The notes beneath the pieces are model-generated. The model saw nothing but the letters and a program-made list of their open reading frames with translations, was not told where the DNA came from and did no database searches. From the NCBI GenBank assembly GCA_017418765.1, contig JAFOMV010000087.1, forward strand, positions 1 to 12,515: a stretch of 12,515 nucleotides of DNA, in the 5' to 3' direction. Below are positions 7,537-12,515 of the stretch, piece by piece. This DNA comes from Ruminococcus sp. (lineage in GTDB: Bacteria; Bacillota_A; Clostridia; Oscillospirales; Ruminococcaceae). The translations under genes and the position numbers were made by a program. Each line of letters starts with the position of its first letter. Position 1 is the stretch's first letter.

Positions 7537-8481
7537 ATGAAAGAAATAGGCGGATATATTGAATTTGAGACCTTTCGCTCTGATATGCTTCATGATGACG
7601 GCATAAAGCTGAACTGTGGAAGAAATGCTTTTGCTTATCTTATAAAAAGCAGGAATATCAGAAAGATATGGTTTCCTAAAATGATGTGCGATTCAAATGA
7701 CAAAGTACTCAGCGACAATGGTCTTGATGTGAAGCATTATTCCATAGGAAACGATCTCAGACCGGAAGATGTCCCTCTTGACGAAGATGAATGGCTGTAC
7801 GTAGTGAACTATTACGGGCAGCTTTCTGATGATGAGATCCTCTCGCTGAAAAGAAAATATGACAGGATAATAGTCGATAATGCACAGGCTTATTTCCAAA
7901 GGCCTGCCGACGGTATCGATACTATCTATACCTGCCGCAAATTCTTCGGTGTTGCAGATGGTGGGATTCTTTACACCGATGCCAGGCTTGGCAATGAATT
8001 TCCGGTTGATGAATCATTTAGCAGAATGAATTACCTCTTAGGAAGATTTGAGAGGAACGCTTCTGAGTTTTACGGAGAATATGCATCGAATAACGATATG
8101 TTCTTCGATGAGCCTGTCAAAAGGATGTCCAAACTGACAGAGAACATCCTTCACGGAATAGATTATGATTTCATCAGAAAGAGAAGGACTGATAATTTCA
8201 GAATCTATCATGATGAGCTTGCTTCTGTCAATAAGCTAGATCTCATTATTCCGAACGGAGCTTTCATGTATCCTCTTTACATCGACAATGGTGTAAAGAT
8301 CAGGGAAAAATTGAAAGATATGAAGATATATATACCTACTCTTTGGCCGAATGTGATCGAAAAATGCTCTGAAAACGAAACGGAATATGATCTTGCAAGG
8401 AACATTCTTCCGCTTCCGTGCGATCAGAGATACTCCTGCAATGAAATTAAATATGTAATCGAGGCGATAAAAAATGTATAA
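7537..8481 (+). CDS. Short PLP-fold protein related to DegT/DnrJ aminotransferases
   Basis: A 314-residue protein, about 50-60 shorter than a standard sugar aminotransferase. It keeps a recognisable core: CGRNAFAYL (27-35) matches the G-R/S-x-A helix start; LYVVNYYG (87-94) matches the VPVHVYG-type strand; IIVDNAQAYF (111-120) holds the aspartate that would contact the PLP ring nitrogen (D114); and YTCRKFFGVADGGIL (131-145) places a lysine (K135) where the PLP Schiff-base lysine lies. It has four cysteines in the core and C-terminus and ends in a typical LPLPCD strand (291-296). I recall similar short proteins in other surface-polysaccharide loci, usually annotated hypothetical or DegT-like; this was not checked. 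ATG 7537 is 4 nt after the ATP-grasp stop; an ATG at 7501 is in frame but lies inside that gene. The retained Asp and Lys argue for a working PLP enzyme; the reaction is unknown. Confidence 0.75.
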   Translation: MKEIGGYIEFETFRSDMLHDDGIKLNCGRNAFAYLIKSRNIRKIWFPKMMCDSNDKVLSDNGLDVKHYSIGNDLRPEDVPLDEDEWLYVVNYYGQLSDDEILSLKRKYDRIIVDNAQAYFQRPADGIDTIYTCRKFFGVADGGILYTDARLGNEFPVDESFSRMNYLLGRFERNASEFYGEYASNNDMFFDEPVKRMSKLTENILHGIDYDFIRKRRTDNFRIYHDELASVNKLDLIIPNGAFMYPLYIDNGVKIREKLKDMKIYIPTLWPNVIEKCSENETEYDLARNILPLPCDQRYSCNEIKYVIEAIKNV

Positions 8482-9004
8482 ACTTCGTGAACTTGAAAGC
8501 AGAGACCTTGCCGAGATCAACTCATGGAGAAATGATCCCGAACTTATCAGCAATCTTGGTGCTCCTTACAGATATATCAACTTAAGAGTTGATGAGGAAT
8601 GGTTCGAGAATTATATGAGATCACGTTCAAGAAATGTCAGATGTTCTATCGTTGATGAAAATGACAGCAAACTCTACGGTCTGATAAGCCTTACGAATAT
8701 AGACCAGCTTAATCAGTCTGCCGAACTTCATCTCATGATAGGAAATGCTGAAAACAGACACAAAGGTATCGGTACCTTTGCAGTAAAGAAAATGCTCGAT
8801 CATGCATTTCTCAATCTCAATCTGCAAAGGGTAGAGCTTGAAAGCCTGGCATCAAATACCATTTCACACAGAGCCTACGAGAAATACGGCTTCACTAAAG
8901 AAGGCGTAAAGCGCAGGGCTGTGTATAAAGAAGGTCAGTATAAAGATATGTATATTTTTTCAATATTAAAAGAAGAGTATATGGAGTTGAAGGAAAATGA
9001 GTGA
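8474..9004 (+). CDS. GNAT family N-acetyltransferase, RimJ/RimL type
   Basis: A 176-residue Acetyltransf_3-type GNAT, full length for the family. The N-terminus (LRELESRDLAEINSWRNDP, 4-22) is the usual first strand and helix of RimJ/RimL-like enzymes. The acetyl-CoA pyrophosphate loop is ENRHKGIGT (93-101) and the later segment SHRAYEKYGFTKEG (131-144) matches the conserved A-x-x-x-Y-x-K-x-G-F-x-x-E-G pattern. Many sugar-locus members of this group (PseH is an example) acetylate nucleotide-linked 4-amino sugars. It sits directly before a VioA-like aminotransferase and overlaps it by 8 nt, so acetylation of that enzyme's amino sugar is the natural guess. The start overlaps the preceding gene by 8 nt with GAGGCG at 8461-8466. 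A ribosomal-protein acetylase role is possible but unlikely here. Confidence 0.88.
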   Translation: MYKLRELESRDLAEINSWRNDPELISNLGAPYRYINLRVDEEWFENYMRSRSRNVRCSIVDENDSKLYGLISLTNIDQLNQSAELHLMIGNAENRHKGIGTFAVKKMLDHAFLNLNLQRVELESLASNTISHRAYEKYGFTKEGVKRRAVYKEGQYKDMYIFSILKEEYMELKENE

Positions 9005-10115
9005 GAATATCCTTGTAACCAGATCCTCTATGCCTGATTTTGATGAATACTGCAACGAAATCAAGGGACTCTGGGAAAGTCACTGGCTTACAAATATGGG
9101 CGAGAAGCACGTACAGCTGCAGAAAGAACTTGAGGAAAGACTGGGGGTTCCTCACGTTACACTTTATACTAACGGACATCTTGCTCTTGAAAATATCATT
9201 GCAGCTATGAATCTGCCAAAACACGGAGAGGTCATAACATCACCTTTTACATTTGCATCGACTACTCATGCTATCGTCAGAAACGGTCTTGAACCTGTTT
9301 TCTGTGATATCAATGATGAAGATTACACGATGGATACCGACAAGATAGAAAGACTTATCACGGATAAGACCTGTGCTATCGTACCTGTCCATGTTTACGG
9401 AAATATCTGTGATGTGGAAAAGATACAGAAAATAGCTGATAAGTACGATCTTAAGGTAATATATGATGCAGCCCATGCATTCGGTGTTGAATATAAAGGA
9501 AGAAGCGCTGCAAGCTTCGGACATGCTTCCATGTTCAGCTTCCACGCAACAAAGGTGTTCAATACCATTGAAGGCGGAGCTCTCTGCTTCAGCGATGACA
9601 GTCTTGTCCAGAAGCTGAACGATATGAAGAATTTCGGTATTCACGGTCCTGAGGATGTTGCATACGTCGGCGGTAATGCCAAGATGAATGAATTCCAGGC
9701 TGCTATGGGTATATGCAATCTCAGACATATCGATGATGAGATAGAGAAAAGACGTATAGTGACCGAGCATTACAGAAGCCGCCTTGAAGGTGTCAACGGT
9801 ATCATACTCTGTAAGCCGCAGAAGGAAGTAAAGCCGAATTACGGTTATTTCCCAGTCGTATTCGATGAGAAGCTCTTTGGTGCAACAAGAAATGAGGTAT
9901 TCAGAGCTCTTGCTGAAAACGGGATAAATGCAAGAAAGTATTTCTATCCGATATCCAATACTTTCGAGTGTTTTCACGGTAAGTACGATGTCAACGAAAC
10001 ACCGGTTGCTCTGCATATAAGCAAGCGTGTTCTTACACTGCCGCTTTATGCTGATCTGAGCGAAGAAAACGTTGAAAGGATATGCGATATTATTCTCGGT
10101 TTGCGTAAAAGCTGA
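8997..10115 (+). CDS. DegT/DnrJ/EryC1/StrS aminotransferase, VioA-like (dTDP-4-amino-4,6-dideoxyglucose transaminase candidate)
   Basis: A complete 372-residue PLP-dependent sugar aminotransferase. TNGHLALE (58-65) is the phosphate-binding region, TSPFTFASTTHA (81-92) the substrate-side strand, VPVHVYGN (129-136) a core strand, VIYDAAHAFG (154-163) contains the ring-nitrogen aspartate D157, and MFSFHATKVFNT (179-190) contains the Schiff-base lysine K186. The SFHATKVFNTIEGG block and the WLTN element at 30-33 resemble, from memory, VioA, which aminates dTDP-4-keto-6-deoxyglucose to dTDP-4-amino-4,6-dideoxyglucose; the exact sugar is not proven. The ATG overlaps the GNAT stop by 8 nt. No dTDP-glucose synthase or 4,6-dehydratase is in the window, so its keto-sugar substrate must come from genes elsewhere. 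All catalytic landmarks are intact. Confidence 0.93.
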   Translation: MSENILVTRSSMPDFDEYCNEIKGLWESHWLTNMGEKHVQLQKELEERLGVPHVTLYTNGHLALENIIAAMNLPKHGEVITSPFTFASTTHAIVRNGLEPVFCDINDEDYTMDTDKIERLITDKTCAIVPVHVYGNICDVEKIQKIADKYDLKVIYDAAHAFGVEYKGRSAASFGHASMFSFHATKVFNTIEGGALCFSDDSLVQKLNDMKNFGIHGPEDVAYVGGNAKMNEFQAAMGICNLRHIDDEIEKRRIVTEHYRSRLEGVNGIILCKPQKEVKPNYGYFPVVFDEKLFGATRNEVFRALAENGINARKYFYPISNTFECFHGKYDVNETPVALHISKRVLTLPLYADLSEENVERICDIILGLRKS

Positions 10116-10126
10116 GCTGCTCGCTT
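10109..10126 (+). other. Small imperfect hairpin at the end of the VioA-like gene
   Basis: AAGC at 10109-10112 pairs with GCTT at 10123-10126, and GAG at 10114-10116 pairs with CTC at 10120-10122, with T10113 bulged and a 3-nt loop. It spans the stop codon of the aminotransferase gene. No T-run follows, so it does not look like an intrinsic terminator; it could be an RNA-processing or stability element, or chance. Confidence 0.25.
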
Positions 10127-10167
10127 CATAAGCTATCAAATTATCAATAAACAGAAAGGCTGAAACC
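10116..10167 (+). other. Longest intergenic gap (52 nt) between the sugar genes and the chain-length kinase
   Basis: This AT-rich spacer is the only gap above 20 nt in the window. It holds the Shine-Dalgarno AAAGG (10155-10159), 8 nt before ATG 10168, and the right arm of the small hairpin above. I see no pair of -35 and -10 boxes good enough to call a promoter and no terminator, so read-through is assumed. Confidence 0.5.
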
Positions 10168-11709
10168 ATGAATAATTACGAAAGAAACGTAATAGATTTC
10201 AAGGAGATCTTTTCACTGATCTTCCGAAAATTATGGCTTATAATTTTATTCGGATTATGCGGCGGCGTTATTGCTTTCTGCATATCACACTACATATTAC
10301 CGCCAAAGTACGAATCACATATCAATCTGTATGTACAGAGTGATTCGCCGCTTCTTCAAAACGGCGCTGCGGTAAATGCGAATAACGTAAGCAGAAACGA
10401 TGTTAACAATCTTAAACAGCTTACCAATACATATATCGAAGTTCTGAATGATGATCTCATCATGCAGGAAATGGGCAGTGAGCTTGTTAAGAGATTCGGT
10501 ATGGATATAATCAGCACTGTCTTTACTGTAAAGGATAATAACATTCCTGCTGATGAACTCCGTGACTGCATCTATATCGAAAGCGTTCCGGATACTCTCG
10601 TTCTGAAACTTCAGGTAATAACAAAGCACCCTGAAGTGTCTGTAGCGATATGCAACTACTTTGCCGTATACTCAAATGTGTATCTCAACAAGGCTATCGG
10701 TGACGGAAGCCGTGCTCAGTATATGGCATGGGCAAAATACAATGATGTTCCGGTATCCCCTAATATATTGAAGAATACCATTCTCGGATGTGTTTCGGCT
10801 GTCCTTTTCGCACTTCTTCTTATATTCCTTATTGATTTCTTCGATGATTCGGTAAGGGATGTAAATGTGCTCAGCCATAAGTATGACAAGGCTGTTATCG
10901 GCGAGGTAGGACATTTCAAGAGCAAGCCGATAAACGGTGAGAAAAAGAGCAATTTTGTCAGCCTGTTTGACAAGAACGTCCCTGCAATAGTTGTAGAAAA
11001 CTACAAGGCTATACGTACAGGTGTTATCTATATGCTTTCTTCTTACGATAAGAAGGTAATTTCAGTTTCATCGGCTGAACCGTTTGAAGGAAAGTCAGTT
11101 ACTGCTGCAAATATAGCAATTACACTTGCACAGGGCGGAAACAAAGTGCTTCTTATAGATGCCGACCTCAGAAACCCTGTACAGCATGAGATATTCCATA
11201 CTAACGCAAAGAATGGCCTTTCAAGTGCATTCAAAGATATTTCCAGACTTGAAAGCTGTATAAAACATACATTCATGGAAAATCTCGATCTTATTTTCGC
11301 CGGAGATCCGGTATCAAATCCTTCCGAGCTTGTTGCTTCTTCAACTATGGACAGAATAATCGAAAAACTCGAAGAAAAGTATTCTTATATTATCATTGAT
11401 ACACCTGCTGTTAACTACTTTACGGATGCTGTTGAAATAGCAAAGAAGGTATCAGGTATGATAATGGTAACAAGGTACAATGAGACATCTGAATCTGATA
11501 TTGATTCTGCAATGAGCAAAATAAGCTTCTTTGAAGCAAATATGTTTGGTTTCATTCTCAACGATATCAAGAAGAATAAGAAGTACAACAAGATAAGAGA
11601 GATGTCCAGAAATGTTGAGACTGCTGAGGATATGACAGATGCTCAGAAGATGAGCAAAAAGAATGTCGAATCAAGAAACGAAAACAGGAACAACAAATCC
11701 AAAAGATAA
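10168..11709 (+). CDS. Fused Wzz chain-length determinant / BY-kinase-like ATPase (CpsC-CpsD type in one chain)
   Basis: A 513-residue protein joining a polysaccharide co-polymerase to a bacterial tyrosine-kinase-like ATPase. The Wzz part has membrane helix 1 at about 23-44, an external domain at 45-200 and helix 2 at about 205-223 after a proline-containing VPVSP stretch. The cytoplasmic part has ENYKAIRT (278-285), matching the BY-kinase oligomerisation motif E-x2-R-x2-R with Lys for the first Arg; a Walker A region SAEPFEGKS (302-310); a Walker A' motif LLIDADLRNP (328-337); and Walker B IIIDTPA (408-414). Two oddities: Phe (306) replaces the glycine usual before E-GKS, and the roughly 45-residue Lys/Asn-rich tail has only one tyrosine (Y473) instead of the usual C-terminal cluster. 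Such proteins set polymer length. Gram-positive systems usually split the two parts; here they are fused, as in Wzc, but without Wzc's larger periplasmic domain. Regulation by tyrosine phosphorylation is doubtful here. Confidence 0.9.
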   Translation: MNNYERNVIDFKEIFSLIFRKLWLIILFGLCGGVIAFCISHYILPPKYESHINLYVQSDSPLLQNGAAVNANNVSRNDVNNLKQLTNTYIEVLNDDLIMQEMGSELVKRFGMDIISTVFTVKDNNIPADELRDCIYIESVPDTLVLKLQVITKHPEVSVAICNYFAVYSNVYLNKAIGDGSRAQYMAWAKYNDVPVSPNILKNTILGCVSAVLFALLLIFLIDFFDDSVRDVNVLSHKYDKAVIGEVGHFKSKPINGEKKSNFVSLFDKNVPAIVVENYKAIRTGVIYMLSSYDKKVISVSSAEPFEGKSVTAANIAITLAQGGNKVLLIDADLRNPVQHEIFHTNAKNGLSSAFKDISRLESCIKHTFMENLDLIFAGDPVSNPSELVASSTMDRIIEKLEEKYSYIIIDTPAVNYFTDAVEIAKKVSGMIMVTRYNETSESDIDSAMSKISFFEANMFGFILNDIKKNKKYNKIREMSRNVETAEDMTDAQKMSKKNVESRNENRNNKSKR

Positions 11710-11727
11710 CCGAAGGGAAACACTAAA

Positions 11728-12515
11728 ATGTGCGGAATAGTAGGATTTACAGGCAAAAGACAGGCAGCACCGATATTGCTTGACGGTCTGTCGAAGCTTG
11801 AATACAGAGGCTATGATTCAGCAGGCATCGCCGTTCGTGATGGCGATGAACAAGCTGAGATAATCAAGGAAAAAGGTAAGCTCAAAGTTCTTATTGAGAA
11901 AACTAATGAAGGAAAAGCGGTAAAGGGTACCTGCGGAATAGGTCATACACGCTGGGCAACTCACGGCGAACCGTCAGCAGCAAATGCACATCCTCATTCT
12001 TCTGATGACGGAAACGTTATAGCAGTACACAATGGTATCATCGAAAACTATCAGGAGCAGAAAGAAAAACTGACAAAGAAAGGTTATACTTTCGTTTCGC
12101 AGACTGATACGGAAGTTGCTGTCAAGCTTGTAGATTATTATTATAAAAAATATGCTCTTGGACCGGTCGATGCTATTGCCCGTGCAATGGTTCGTATCAG
12201 AGGTTCTTACGCTCTTTGTGTAATGTTCAAGGATTTCCCGGGCGAGATATATTGTGCAAGAAAAGACAGCCCTATGATAATCGGCATCGCTGATGGTGAA
12301 TCCTATGTAGCATCCGATGTTCCTGCAATTCTGAAGTATACACGTTCTGTTTACTACATCGGAAACATGGAAATTGCAAAGCTTGAAAAAGGCAATGTAA
12401 CTTTCTACAACATCGATTCAGAAGAAATTGAAAAGCCTCTGACAGAGATAAAGTGGGATGCTGAATCTGCTGAAAAGGGCGGTTACGAACACTTCATGCT
12501 GAAAGAGATCCATGA
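11728..12515 (+). CDS. glmS: Glutamine--fructose-6-phosphate aminotransferase (isomerizing), N-terminal part (3' end outside window)
   Basis: The first 262 codons of GlmS, which converts fructose-6-phosphate and glutamine to glucosamine-6-phosphate, the entry step to UDP-GlcNAc for peptidoglycan and polysaccharide. After removal of Met, the N-terminal cysteine of MCGIVGFTG is the glutaminase nucleophile. EYRGYDSAG (25-33), HTRWATHG (73-80), HNGIIENY (101-108) and SQTDTE (124-129) are the classic GlmS glutaminase landmarks, and YEHFMLKEIH (253-262) leads into the SIS isomerase half, which is cut off (the whole protein is usually about 600 residues). GAAGGGA (11712-11718) lies 9 nt before ATG 11728. 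Only 18 nt separate it from the kinase gene, so it appears to be co-transcribed with the polysaccharide genes and has no room for a leader ribozyme. PurF and AsnB share the N-terminal fold but not this set of motifs. Confidence 0.97.
   Translation, partial: MCGIVGFTGKRQAAPILLDGLSKLEYRGYDSAGIAVRDGDEQAEIIKEKGKLKVLIEKTNEGKAVKGTCGIGHTRWATHGEPSAANAHPHSSDDGNVIAVHNGIIENYQEQKEKLTKKGYTFVSQTDTEVAVKLVDYYYKKYALGPVDAIARAMVRIRGSYALCVMFKDFPGEIYCARKDSPMIIGIADGESYVASDVPAILKYTRSVYYIGNMEIAKLEKGNVTFYNIDSEEIEKPLTEIKWDAESAEKGGYEHFMLKEIH

Noticed and set aside
10101..10131. Possible promoter (TTGCGT, then TCATAA-like sequence) before the chain-length kinase
   Set aside because: The -10 match is poor and the -35 lies inside the upstream coding sequence; the match is no better than chance in AT-rich DNA.
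10109..10135. Intrinsic terminator after the VioA-like gene
   Set aside because: The hairpin is short and bulged and is not followed by a run of T; the next gene has its own ribosome binding site close by.
9240..10169. Long 309-residue open frame on the minus strand opposite the VioA-like gene
   Set aside because: It is antisense to a well-supported aminotransferase with intact catalytic motifs, has a composition typical of antisense reading (rich in Ile, Tyr and Ser), shows no recognisable domain, and would be the only minus-strand gene.
11560..11727. glmS ribozyme overlapping the end of the kinase gene
   Set aside because: No conserved AGCGCC-like core is visible, and the region is coding with an even amino-acid reading up to the stop at 11709.
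1..12515. CRISPR array, tRNA, insertion sequence or long direct repeats
   Set aside because: The window is almost completely filled by intact plus-strand genes; no repeated units, transposase motifs or tRNA-like cloverleaf sequences were noticed by eye.

Overview
The window is a stretch of one strand only, almost entirely coding, and reads as the central and distal part of a Wzx/Wzy-dependent cell-surface polysaccharide (capsule or exopolysaccharide) operon. The moderately AT-rich composition, the strong GGAG-type ribosome binding sites, the use of TTG and GTG starts, and the overall feel of the proteins suggest a Gram-positive Clostridia member, most likely a Ruminococcus-like Oscillospiraceae. 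That assignment is an inference from style, not from a marker gene.

Layout, left to right: the C-terminal end of a DegT/DnrJ/EryC1/StrS sugar aminotransferase (1-321); a monotopic phosphoglycosyl transferase that would start the lipid-linked repeat unit (318-1016); a GNAT acetyltransferase (1029-1637); an EpsD/CapM-like GT4 glycosyltransferase (1642-2763); a Wzy-like polymerase (2776-3939); a GT2 glycosyltransferase (3932-4870); a Wzx-like flippase (4867-6318); a four-gene block of ATP-grasp ligase, short PLP-fold protein, RimJ/RimL-type GNAT and VioA-like aminotransferase (6315-10115); a fused Wzz/BY-kinase chain-length protein (10168-11709); and the first 262 codons of glmS (11728 to the window edge).

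How the genes fit together: the aminotransferases and acetyltransferases make N-acylated amino sugars on nucleotide carriers. The phosphoglycosyl transferase puts the first sugar phosphate on undecaprenyl phosphate, and the GT4 and GT2 enzymes extend it. Wzx flips the lipid-linked unit, Wzy polymerises it, and the Wzz/kinase protein sets chain length. GlmS feeds glucosamine-6-phosphate, and so UDP-GlcNAc, into the same pathway. Six of the ten gene junctions overlap (TTGA, ATGA or 8-nt overlaps) and the longest gap is 52 bases, so the genes are probably co-transcribed and several are translationally coupled. No convincing promoter or intrinsic terminator is visible; the real operon ends lie outside the window.

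Most worth a second look: the ATP-grasp/short-PLP/GNAT/VioA block, which looks like a self-contained amino-sugar modification cassette with an unassigned ligase step; the chain-length kinase, which has a fused Wzz domain, no C-terminal tyrosine cluster and an unusual P-loop; and glmS, which has no room upstream for a glmS ribozyme. No RNA genes, CRISPR arrays, insertion sequences or long repeats were seen.
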